Shown: in pieces, positions 1 through 6,364 of the stretch | How the letters are laid out: every line of letters starts with the position of its first letter | Position numbering within the stretch: position 1 is the stretch's first letter | Source of the DNA: Candidatus Aminicenantota bacterium | GTDB taxonomy: Bacteria; Acidobacteriota; Aminicenantia; Aminicenantales; Aminicenantaceae | Direction: 5' to 3' | Length of the DNA stretch: 8,220 nt | Assembly (NCBI GenBank): GCA_030607635.1 | Contig: JAUWJP010000062.1 | Coordinates: 1-8,220, forward strand | Notes under the pieces: generated by a model | Seen by the model: the letters and a program-made list of their open reading frames with translations, nothing else | Databases searched by the model: none | Told to the model about the DNA's origin: nothing | Made by a program: the position numbers and the translations under genes

Positions 1-981
1 ACACTTGACGCCCAAGGAATCATCACAACTATAAATCCCTCGGCTCGAGAAATGTTGACCTTACCAGGAAAAAATATCATCGGAAAAAGCTATAAAGATA
101 TCCTGGGCCTCTCCAAATATGGAGGAATATCTAAGAGCATTGAGCTGGGAATTCAGAAAAAATACAGACTCTCTGCCAAAGAAATAAGTATTAACTCTGG
201 CGCCCAGAACACAGCCCTCGCTCTATCACTATCTCCGTTAAGACAATCCAACAATAAATTTTCAGGTTTGATCGTGGTGCTTGACAACTTAACTCAGCTA
301 ATAGAAGTTCAAAGAATCGCAGCCTGGAAAGAAGTCGCCCAGCGAGTAGCCCATGAAATTAAAAATCCTTTAACTCCGATCCAACTCTCCGCTGAAAGAA
401 TCATTAAACATTTAAAGAAAAAAAAGGAAAAACCCGATGAAATTATCGATGAGGGAGCCAATACCATAGTCCAAGAAGCCAGAACAATAAAAGCTCTCGT
501 AGATGAATTTTCAAATTTTGCTCGTATGCCTAAAGTCCACATGCAATCTACAGATATTCATGAAATCATCGAACACGCTGTTTCTCTGTTTAAGGGACTA
601 TTTAAAGATATTGAATTCGAGGTGCTGTATTCATTCAGCGTGCCTTCTCCTATCCAAACTGACCCTGAACAGATGAAGAGGGTGTTCATCAACATCCTTG
701 ATAACGCCATTCATGCCATGAATAAAAAAGGGGAAATCAAAATTCAGACTTCTTTTGAAAAAAAAGAGCAGAGAGTGAAAATTGAGATTGCAGACTCTGG
801 TCATGGTATTTCTTTAAAAGATAAAAGCAAACTCTTTCTCCCTCATTTTTCAACCAAAAAGAAAGGGACTGGCCTGGGGTTAGCCATTGTTAATCAAGTT
901 ATTAACGAACACAATGGTTCCATTAATGTTGAAAACAATCATCCTCATGGAACAAAATTTGTCATCCAAATTCCAGCATGA
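1..981 (+). CDS. ntrY: NtrY-type sensor histidine kinase, 5'-truncated by the window edge
   Basis: The reading frame is open from base 1, so the N-terminal part (in the NtrY family: membrane segments, sensor region and HAMP) lies outside the window. The 326 visible residues start inside a PAS domain (about 1-95, with the typical 'GIITTINPSAREML' strand-helix pattern). A HisKA dimerisation domain follows, with H-box 'VAHEIKNPLTPIQLSAERI' and phospho-acceptor His118. The HATPase_c domain has the N box 'NILDNA' (Asn231 and Asn235), G1 'DSGHGI' (Asp265), an F-box-like 'LFLPHFSTKK' and G2 'GTGLGLAI' (289-296). The 'HEIKNPLTPIQLSAERI' form of the H box is typical of NtrY rather than NtrB. The kinase would autophosphorylate and pass phosphate to the NtrX-like regulator whose ATG overlaps this gene's stop (ATGA, 978-981), which implies translational coupling. 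All catalytic motifs look intact. The signal sensed cannot be read from this part. Confidence 0.93.
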   Translation, partial: TLDAQGIITTINPSAREMLTLPGKNIIGKSYKDILGLSKYGGISKSIELGIQKKYRLSAKEISINSGAQNTALALSLSPLRQSNNKFSGLIVVLDNLTQLIEVQRIAAWKEVAQRVAHEIKNPLTPIQLSAERIIKHLKKKKEKPDEIIDEGANTIVQEARTIKALVDEFSNFARMPKVHMQSTDIHEIIEHAVSLFKGLFKDIEFEVLYSFSVPSPIQTDPEQMKRVFINILDNAIHAMNKKGEIKIQTSFEKKEQRVKIEIADSGHGISLKDKSKLFLPHFSTKKKGTGLGLAIVNQVINEHNGSINVENNHPHGTKFVIQIPA

Positions 982-2339
982 TCAAAGATAAAATTCTCAT
1001 TATCGACGATGAAAGAGGCATCAGGTCTTCGCTAAAAGGAATCCTGGAGGATGAAGGCTATAGTATTAAAACCGCCAATACTGGAGAGGATTGTTTAAAG
1101 CTGATCGAATGGCAAAATTTCGACCTTATTCTTCTTGATATATGGCTCCCTGAAATGGACGGGATTGAAGTTCTGAAAAAGATAAAGACGATGGATGAAA
1201 ACCCCCAGGTTGTGATGATCTCGGGTCATGGAACAGTCGAAACAGCTGTAAAGGCCACAAAACTCGGGGCATATGACTTTTTGGAAAAACCTCTCTCTCT
1301 AGAAAAGGTTGTTTTAACCGTAAAAAATGCATTAAAACACAAAAGGCTAGAAGAAGAAAACATTCAGCTGCGCCAAAAAACCAAGGTAAAGTACCATCTT
1401 ATTGGAAAAAGTCCGTCGATTAAAAAATTGAGGGATGAGATAGAGAAAGCAGCTCCAACAAACGCAGGGGTACTCATTTATGGAGAAAGTGGGACAGGAA
1501 AAAAACTCGTTGCCCGCTTGATCCATCAAGAAAGCCCAAGAAAAAACAAAAGAATTGTCCAGATAAACCTCGCAGCTATCCCTGAAGATTTGATTGAAGG
1601 TGAGCTATTTGGTCATGTCAAAGGAGCCCTTGATAATGTAAATAAGGATAAAAAGGGGAAATTGCAGCTCGCAGATGGAGGGACTCTCTTCCTCGATGAG
1701 ATTAGCGATATGAGCTTAAAGACCCAGGTCAAGGTGATAAGAATCATCAAGGAACAAAAGTTTGAGCCCATAGGATCAAATGAATCCATAACTGTAGATG
1801 CAAGGCTTATTGCTACGACAAACCAAAACATAAAAAAGCTCATCGCCAAGGGAAAATTCAGAGAAGATTTATTCTTTAAGCTGAACGTCATCCCCATGGT
1901 CATTCCTCCTTTACGAGAAAGAAGAGAAGATATTCCTCTCTTGATAGAATATTTTCTGAAACATTTTTCGATCGAGTACAGCATAAAGAAAAAATCCATG
2001 AGTAAAAAGGCCATGACAGCTTTCCTCAATTATTCCTGGCCAAGCAACGTCAGCGAACTCATTAACGTGATTGAAAGATTTGTGATCATGGTTCAGGATG
2101 AAGAAATCAAGGCTTCTCATCTCTCCCTTCTTGTCGAACCCAGGGAATCACAACATGCTCCTGACTTCAACAAGAATCGACCTTTGAAACAAGCAACTAA
2201 GCAATTCGAGAAAGAATATATCCATAAGGCTTTAATAAGACATAATTGGGATATCTCAGAAACAGCCTCTGACCTGAAAGTAGGCAGAGACCGCCTCAAC
2301 GAAAAAATAAAAAAACTGGGCATAACCTTCCTCGGTTAA
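978..2339 (+). CDS. ntrX: NtrX-type response regulator with degenerate sigma-54 activator AAA+ domain
   Basis: A 453-residue regulator in three parts. The receiver domain (about 4-118) has acidic pair Asp10/Asp11, phospho-acceptor Asp54 in 'LILLDIWLPEMDG', Ser82 in 'SGHG' and Lys104. The AAA+ domain (about 140-370) has Walker A 'GESGTGKK' (169-176) and Walker B 'GGTLFLDE' (Asp240, Glu241). The C terminus (about 403-450) carries a Fis-type helix-turn-helix. The frame is intact and length is normal for the NtrC/NtrX family. The odd part is the AAA+ domain: the GAFTGA sigma-54 contact loop reads GALDNV (216-221), the usual Glu after Walker A is Lys176, the second arginine of 'REDLFFR' is Lys301, and the sensor II 'NVREL' reads NVSEL (Ser359). 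Some alphaproteobacterial NtrX proteins also lack GAFTGA, so it probably binds DNA and regulates without remodelling sigma-54 polymerase. There is no clear Shine-Dalgarno; expression is likely coupled to ntrY through the ATGA overlap. Confidence 0.93.
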   Translation: MIKDKILIIDDERGIRSSLKGILEDEGYSIKTANTGEDCLKLIEWQNFDLILLDIWLPEMDGIEVLKKIKTMDENPQVVMISGHGTVETAVKATKLGAYDFLEKPLSLEKVVLTVKNALKHKRLEEENIQLRQKTKVKYHLIGKSPSIKKLRDEIEKAAPTNAGVLIYGESGTGKKLVARLIHQESPRKNKRIVQINLAAIPEDLIEGELFGHVKGALDNVNKDKKGKLQLADGGTLFLDEISDMSLKTQVKVIRIIKEQKFEPIGSNESITVDARLIATTNQNIKKLIAKGKFREDLFFKLNVIPMVIPPLRERREDIPLLIEYFLKHFSIEYSIKKKSMSKKAMTAFLNYSWPSNVSELINVIERFVIMVQDEEIKASHLSLLVEPRESQHAPDFNKNRPLKQATKQFEKEYIHKALIRHNWDISETASDLKVGRDRLNEKIKKLGITFLG

Positions 2340-2365
2340 AACATCTTTCGTTCCTAGCATCTCAG

Positions 2366-2387
2366 CTGATACTGCCATTACTATCAG
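2366..2387. repeat. Short inverted repeat between ntrX and the AGCS gene
   Basis: CTGATA (2366-2371) and TATCAG (2382-2387) form a 6-bp inverted repeat around a 10-nt loop. It lies 24 nt upstream of the predicted -35 box of the symporter promoter. There is no T-tract after it, so it is a poor intrinsic terminator. It could be an operator for a dimeric regulator or chance. Confidence 0.25.
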
Positions 2388-2410
2388 TAAAGCTCTGGCT
2401 CATATTAGTG

Positions 2411-2439
2411 TAGACCTGATTGTTCTTCACTGCTATAAT
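2411..2439 (+). promoter_or_regulatory. Predicted sigma-70-type promoter for the AGCS symporter gene
   Basis: A perfect -10 hexamer TATAAT (2434-2439) is preceded by TGC, giving an extended -10. Exactly 17 nt upstream is TAGACC (2411-2416), matching 4 of 6 bases of the TTGACA -35. Initiation would fall near 2446, about 22 nt before the ATG at 2468. This makes the symporter a separate transcription unit from ntrYX, although read-through from ntrX remains possible because no good terminator is seen between them. The prediction rests on sequence only. Confidence 0.55.
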
Positions 2440-2467
2440 AGGGAAAATTTTTTTAGGCGCAGAGAAC

Positions 2468-3820
2468 ATGGAAGCACAAATACTCGAAATATTAACCTCT
2501 ATAAGAGATTTTATTTGGGGCCTTCCCCTCATTGTTCTTTTGGTGGGCACAGGGATTTTCCTAACCATAAGATTAAGAGGTCTTCAAATAAGAGGTCTTT
2601 TTTATTCTCTTTATTTAGCCTTTTTCAAAAGAAAGGAGGACGATGAACAAGAAGGCGACATATCTCATTTCCAGGCTCTGATGACAGCACTGGCGGCTAC
2701 AGTGGGAACCGGAAATATTGTCGGTGTGGCCATCGCCATCTCCGCAGGAGGCCCTGGAGCTCTCTTCTGGATATGGATTACTGGCATCTTTGGGATGGCC
2801 ACAAAATACGCTGAAGCTGTTCTGGCCATAAAATACAGAGAAGTCGATAAGTTTGGGACCATGAGCGGAGGTCCCATGTACTACATCTCTAAAGGATTAG
2901 GCTGGAAATGGCTTGGGACACTTTTTGCAGTCTTTGCCTTTATCGCTGCTTTTGGCATAGGGAATATGGTTCAATCCAATTCAGTCGCTGATAGTGTCAA
3001 AGCCTCATTCGGTATTCCTAACTGGGTAACAGGAATCATTCTGGCAACCTTTACAGCTATGGTCATCCTTGGGGGGATCAAAAGCATCGCCAAAGTAACA
3101 CAGGTCCTTGTTCCTTTTATGATTATTATCTATATCACGGCAGCTTCTGTCATTCTGCTCATGGAAATTTCTGCTATTCCCCAAATCTTTGCCCTCATTT
3201 TCAAACATGCGTTCACACCGACGGCTGCCGTAGGAGGTTTTCTCGGGGCAACAGTGATGCATGCGATGAGAATGGGAGTATCCAAAGGAGTCTTTTCTAA
3301 TGAATCAGGACTGGGTTCTGCCCCGATTGCCGCAGCTGCAGCTAAAACTCCAAATCCTGTCAAACAGGCTCTGGTTTCCATGACCCAGACTTTCATCGAC
3401 ACTCTTGTGGTCTGCACTATGACCGGCCTTGTTCTAATCTTGAGCGGCCTCTGGACTTATGGCCCTGAACTCAAAGGAGCTAAACTTACTGCCATGGCCT
3501 TCGGCAAATTCCTTCCTGGGGGGGTAGGAGAATTCATTGTTACCTTGACTCTTATATTCTTTGCCTATTCCACCATCCTCGGCTGGTGTTACTATGGAGA
3601 AAAATCTATCGAATCCCTGTTTAAAGAAAGAGCGGTAAAAATATACAGGGTCGTTTTTGTGATCTTCGTCGCTGTGGGAACTTTCTTAAAGCTGGAAACT
3701 GTCTGGAGATTGTCAGATATAATGAATGGCCTTATGGCTTTCCCCAACCTCGTCGGCCTTGTCGGCCTCAGCGCGATTATTGTCTCTGAAACAAACAAAT
3801 ATTTTTATAAAAGACAATAA
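2468..3820 (+). CDS. Sodium:alanine/glycine symporter, AGCS family
   Basis: An inner-membrane carrier that would import small neutral amino acids (alanine, glycine or serine) with Na+. From the ATG at 2468 it is 450 residues, the usual AGCS size, and is hydrophobic throughout with roughly ten or more membrane segments. Family hallmarks in order: N-terminal 'GTGIFLTIRL' (27-36), 'ATVGTGNIVGVA' (77-88), signature 'GGPGALFWIWITGIFG' (94-109), 'GGPMYYISKGLG' (134-145), 'MVQSNS' (167-172), 'GVFSNESGLGSAPIAAAAA' (274-292) and 'DTLVVCTMTGL' (311-321). An in-frame TTG at 2420 would add 16 residues, but it lies within the predicted promoter, so 2468 is preferred; the ribosome site (AGAGA at 2461-2465) is weak. 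The exact substrate cannot be fixed from sequence. The location just after ntrYX suggests, but does not show, nitrogen-related control. No frame damage is seen. Confidence 0.95.
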   Translation: MEAQILEILTSIRDFIWGLPLIVLLVGTGIFLTIRLRGLQIRGLFYSLYLAFFKRKEDDEQEGDISHFQALMTALAATVGTGNIVGVAIAISAGGPGALFWIWITGIFGMATKYAEAVLAIKYREVDKFGTMSGGPMYYISKGLGWKWLGTLFAVFAFIAAFGIGNMVQSNSVADSVKASFGIPNWVTGIILATFTAMVILGGIKSIAKVTQVLVPFMIIIYITAASVILLMEISAIPQIFALIFKHAFTPTAAVGGFLGATVMHAMRMGVSKGVFSNESGLGSAPIAAAAAKTPNPVKQALVSMTQTFIDTLVVCTMTGLVLILSGLWTYGPELKGAKLTAMAFGKFLPGGVGEFIVTLTLIFFAYSTILGWCYYGEKSIESLFKERAVKIYRVVFVIFVAVGTFLKLETVWRLSDIMNGLMAFPNLVGLVGLSAIIVSETNKYFYKRQ

Positions 3821-3900
3821 TAGACCTCTAGGGAAGCATCTTCAATGATAGGATCAGGGTGAGTATTGAGAAAACCGTTTGAAGGCTGAGCGGGCATGGT

Positions 3901-3921
3901 TCCTCTCCAAAGTGGAGAGGA
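3901..3921. repeat. Perfect 9-bp hairpin upstream of the large inverted repeat
   Basis: TCCTCTCCA (3901-3909) and TGGAGAGGA (3913-3921) are perfect reverse complements around an AAG loop. The stem is G/C-rich but no T-run follows on either strand, so it is not a standard intrinsic terminator. It lies 13 nt before the left arm of the 27-nt inverted repeat and may belong to the same element, or be an RNA-stabilising structure at the 3' end of the symporter transcript. Confidence 0.6.
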
Positions 3922-3934
3922 GAGCGAAGCCTTG

Positions 3935-4029
3935 AGAAAAAATGGGGACAGGCCCCATTTTCTGCTGTTATGTCCTCAAGTTGAGAATGTCCTCTTTCTT
4001 GCAAAATGGGGCCTGTCCCCATTTTTTCT
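3935..4029. repeat. REPIN-like element: two 27-nt arms in perfect inverted orientation
   Basis: The left arm (3935-3961) and right arm (4003-4029) are exact reverse complements over 27 nt, separated by 41 nt. Each arm is itself a hairpin: AAAATGGGG and CCCCATTTT (9 bp) around a 5-nt loop (ACAGG in the left arm, CCTGT in the right). Two REP-like palindromes facing each other is the layout of a REPIN, a non-autonomous element normally mobilised in trans by a REP-associated tyrosine transposase (IS200/IS605-related family). No such transposase is in this window. The spacer holds an 8-nt direct repeat ATGTCCTC (3970-3977 and 3987-3994). Symmetry is read directly; the mobility and class are inferred. 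Confidence 0.75.
4003..4027 (+). terminator. Possible intrinsic terminator formed by the right arm of the repeat
   Basis: The right arm gives a 9-bp stem (4003-4011 with 4017-4025) around CCTGT and finishes in a run of six T (4022-4027), so it meets the minimal pattern of a Rho-independent terminator on the + strand. The left arm gives the same structure on the - strand. It could end the symporter transcript about 200 nt downstream of its stop and isolate mgtE. The stem is only four G:C pairs plus A:T pairs, so efficiency is uncertain. Confidence 0.4.
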
Positions 4030-4181
4030 GGGGCAAAACCAGCGTGTTTTAGAGATATCCACCCTGGCCCATTTTGCCTTCCGTCATAAAAAAGAAGATG
4101 TTTGCGACTGTTCCTTCTGCACTGCATTTACACTGTCCAATTTTTGTGCTATCGTTTAGGACGAAAAATTTAGAGAAAAAA

Positions 4182-5543
4182 ATGAGAACACAATCTCTGC
4201 GGATACTTATCAGCTCAGCCCGTAAGTTTGTCAACATGGGTGCTCTTTCCCGTCTGTGGAACTTAATGAAAAATTTCCATGCCGCTGATATTTCTTCTCT
4301 TATGAATCACCTCGTCTTCAGAGAAAAACGGATTCTCTTCAACGTGCTTTTTGAAAAAGACAAAGAAAAGACTGGAGAAGTATTAAGTGAGTTGGATTCT
4401 GAAGATGCTGCCCAAATTTTAAAAGAGCTTCAATTAGAACAAATTTCTGAGCTTTTCCAGATTATCCCTCCTGATGATGTTGCACCAATTCTCGATCTCC
4501 TTCCAGATGATATGAAAGAATCCATATTGGCCGCCATGGAAGAGAAACCTTCAGAAGATGTAAAGGAACTTCTCCTTTACGAGGAAGAAACAGCAGGCCG
4601 AATAATGTCACCGGATTTTTATGCTCTGGATCAGAAAACCAATGTTTCAGATGCCATAACAGCCATGCAGCTTGAAGCAGATGTGGAATCTGCTTTCTAT
4701 CTTTACGCAATAGATGAACAGAATCGCCTGGTAGGAGTTGTTTCTTTGAGGCAACTTCTTTTTGCCCCCCCCAATACTCCCTTGAAAAATATCATGACTA
4801 AAGATGTCATAAGCGTTCATCCTGAAACGGATCAGGAACAAGTAGCACGAAATGTGGCAGATTACAATTTTGTTGCCATCCCTGTCGTTGATTCTGAAGA
4901 TAAACTGATCGGCGTAGTAACTGTTGACGATGTTATCGATGTTATCGATAAGGAAGCCACTGAAGATATTTATAAAATGGCCTCTTTAGATACAACTGAT
5001 AGAATTCAGGACAGCCCTCTAAAATCCATGAAAAAGAGGCTTCCATTTCTCATGTTCAGCCTTCTCACTGCCTCTCTCGCTCCCTTTGTTGTCCACTATT
5101 TTGAAGATACTATTAAAGCTTTTGTAACTTTAGCTGTTTTCATGCCTCTGGTTGCAGCCCTGGGAGGGATTGCAGGAAATCAGACCATAGCGATCGTCGT
5201 GAGGGAAATTGCCATCGGTCAAGCTGATTGGATTTCCGCAAGAAAAGCGCTACTTAAAGAAATGCTGGTTGGTATCGGAAACGGCATTATCATCGGGCTA
5301 ATCTTAGCTACTATCTCTTATTTATTAATGAAAAATCCATATTTAGGGTTTATCTTGGGATTGGCCATCATTGCTAATCTCTTCGTTGCCGCCCTCCTCG
5401 GAACTATCATCCCTTTATTCCTGAAATTACTCCGGTTGGACCCAGCACTGGGGTCAGTTAATCTTCTCACTATGTGCACTGATACGATTGGTCTACTCTC
5501 TTTTCTTGGGCTGGGAACCCTCTTCCTGAGCAAACTCATATAA
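4182..5543 (+). CDS. mgtE: Magnesium transporter/channel MgtE
   Basis: MgtE is a homodimeric inner-membrane Mg2+ channel closed by cytosolic Mg2+. From the ATG at 4182 the protein is 453 residues, the standard family length. The N-terminal superhelical domain spans about 30-135 ('LSELDSEDAAQILKEL', 'IIPPDDVAPILDLLPDD'). A CBS pair follows: CBS1 about 140-200, beginning 'ETAGRIMSP', and CBS2 about 203-260, with 'NIMTKDVISVHPETDQEQVA' and 'VVTVDDVIDVID'. The membrane domain (about 285-453, five helices) has 'MPLVAALGGIAGNQ' (321-334) and, in the last helix, 'TDTIGLL' with Asp434 at the place of the pore-lining ion-binding aspartate. An earlier in-frame ATG (4074) would add 36 residues without family similarity, so 4182 is preferred; its ribosome site (AGAG at 4172-4175) is weak. 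recO begins 7 nt after the stop, suggesting co-transcription. Confidence 0.94.
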   Translation: MRTQSLRILISSARKFVNMGALSRLWNLMKNFHAADISSLMNHLVFREKRILFNVLFEKDKEKTGEVLSELDSEDAAQILKELQLEQISELFQIIPPDDVAPILDLLPDDMKESILAAMEEKPSEDVKELLLYEEETAGRIMSPDFYALDQKTNVSDAITAMQLEADVESAFYLYAIDEQNRLVGVVSLRQLLFAPPNTPLKNIMTKDVISVHPETDQEQVARNVADYNFVAIPVVDSEDKLIGVVTVDDVIDVIDKEATEDIYKMASLDTTDRIQDSPLKSMKKRLPFLMFSLLTASLAPFVVHYFEDTIKAFVTLAVFMPLVAALGGIAGNQTIAIVVREIAIGQADWISARKALLKEMLVGIGNGIIIGLILATISYLLMKNPYLGFILGLAIIANLFVAALLGTIIPLFLKLLRLDPALGSVNLLTMCTDTIGLLSFLGLGTLFLSKLI

Positions 5544-5550
5544 TCCACTC

Positions 5551-6282
5551 ATGCCTCTTGAGCAATCTGAAGCCATCGTCTTGCGAAGCTTTATTGTCGG
5601 CGAACAGGATAAAATCGTTGTCCTTTTTTCTCGAGATAAAGGAATTATAAGAGGCGTTGCTAAAGGTGCTCGAAAATTCGGAAGTCGTTTTGGATGCAGT
5701 TTAGAACCTTTGTCCCTGGTTAAAGTATTTTATTATGAAAAAGAAAGAAAAGATTTAGTCACTGTAAGCAACTGTGATCTCATTGAATCTTTTTTTGAGA
5801 TCCAGAACGACTTTCAAATATACTTCACACTTAGTTATTTTGCTGAACTTATAGAAGAATTCTCTCCTACAAGGGCAAAAGACGATACTCTCTACCGCCT
5901 GTTGATTTCTATCCTGAACTCGCTCAAAGGGGGAGGAGATTTAAACTTTTTAACCCGGTATTTTGAAGCCTGGCTTCTTAAAATAGATGGAGTGCTTCCC
6001 GAGTTAAATAAATGCAAAAAATGCAGGAAGATCATTACTGACCCTGGTTGGCTCTCTCCTAAAAAAGACGGTGTCTTTTGTAACCACTGCGCATCCCAAA
6101 AAAAAGAAGGAATTAAGCCTGAATTAGGCTCATTTGTTCAATGGATCAAAAAAAACACTCCTCCAAAAAAAGGACCTCTGCCCTTTTCCACCCCAGAACT
6201 TGAGAGTATCAAGAAAACACTCCAAGATATCATTATTTTTCATCTCGAAAAAAAACCTAAAACCCTCCGCTATTTGAAGTGA
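5551..6282 (+). CDS. recO: DNA repair protein RecO
   Basis: RecO is a recombination mediator that binds SSB and RecR and helps load RecA onto single-stranded DNA in the RecFOR pathway. The 243-residue product has usual RecO length. The N-terminal OB fold (about 1-80) opens with 'EAIVLRSFIVGEQDKIVVLF' and continues 'DKGIIRGVAKGARK', close to the family pattern. The helical part (about 85-240) contains 'FEAWLLKIDGVLPELNKC' and a four-cysteine zinc site: Cys155 and Cys158 (CKKC), Cys177 and Cys180 (CNHC). Many RecO proteins keep this site, others have lost it. The ATG at 5551 lies 7 nt after the mgtE stop and has no visible Shine-Dalgarno, so translation is probably coupled to mgtE. The C-terminal tail is lysine-rich. 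RecF and RecR are not in the window. Confidence 0.93.
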   Translation: MPLEQSEAIVLRSFIVGEQDKIVVLFSRDKGIIRGVAKGARKFGSRFGCSLEPLSLVKVFYYEKERKDLVTVSNCDLIESFFEIQNDFQIYFTLSYFAELIEEFSPTRAKDDTLYRLLISILNSLKGGGDLNFLTRYFEAWLLKIDGVLPELNKCKKCRKIITDPGWLSPKKDGVFCNHCASQKKEGIKPELGSFVQWIKKNTPPKKGPLPFSTPELESIKKTLQDIIIFHLEKKPKTLRYLK

Positions 6283-6338
6283 ACGGGCAATGTAGTATTG
6301 ATTTTTTGGCAGAAAAGAATAAACTATAAATCTCTCAT

Positions 6339-6364
6339 GGAGATAAAAAATGAAAGGAGAAAAC
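6339..6364 (+). promoter_or_regulatory. Two competing ribosome binding sites for the zinc-finger gene
   Basis: GGAG at 6339-6342 lies 7 nt before the ATG at 6350. AAGGAG at 6354-6359 lies 5 nt before an in-frame GTG at 6365. The second site is the better match to the 16S rRNA tail, but it lies inside the longer reading frame. The two starts differ by five residues (MKGEN), and the conserved-looking zinc motif begins after both. Confidence 0.5.

Larger units (their letters stand above)
3821..4181. other. 361-nt intergenic region with a palindromic repeat element; no gene supported
   Basis: This gap between the symporter and mgtE contains a 9-bp hairpin (3901-3921), a large inverted repeat (3935-4029) and about 150 nt of leader before mgtE. 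Short open frames exist on both strands, but they run through the inverted repeat, have no ribosome site and give low-complexity peptides such as 'NGDRPHF' and 'KWGLSPFF', which are simply the repeat translated. I see no M-box-like conserved segments upstream of mgtE. A promoter for mgtE should lie in 4031-4181, but no convincing -35/-10 pair stands out. The bases from 3821 to 3900 show no structure I can support. Confidence 0.8.

Noticed and set aside
1613..2029. 138-residue - strand open frame opposite ntrX
   Set aside because: Fully antisense to conserved AAA+ coding sequence; the composition is that of a shadow frame.
3828..4127. 99-residue - strand open frame in the intergenic region
   Set aside because: Same repeat read on the other strand ('KMGTGPI', 'ENGACPHFF'); no supporting signals.
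3896..4159. 87-residue + strand open frame in the intergenic region
   Set aside because: It runs through the inverted repeat and the peptide is mostly translated repeat; no ribosome site and no recognisable domain.
4074..4181. N-terminal extension of MgtE from an upstream ATG
   Set aside because: The 36 extra residues do not resemble MgtE, the 453-residue version is the family length, and the region is better read as leader.
4031..4181. Magnesium riboswitch (M-box or similar) upstream of mgtE
   Set aside because: No conserved M-box segments or convincing multi-helix structure plus terminator could be recognised in the 150-nt leader.
6298..6330. Promoter before the zinc-finger gene (TTGATT or TTGGCA with TATAAA)
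   Set aside because: Spacers are 21 nt or 13 nt, outside the normal range, so only the TATAAA is mentioned in the gene entry.
6283..6349. Sigma-54 promoter (TTGGCA near 6306)
   Set aside because: The GC element is not followed at the right distance by a TTGC box.
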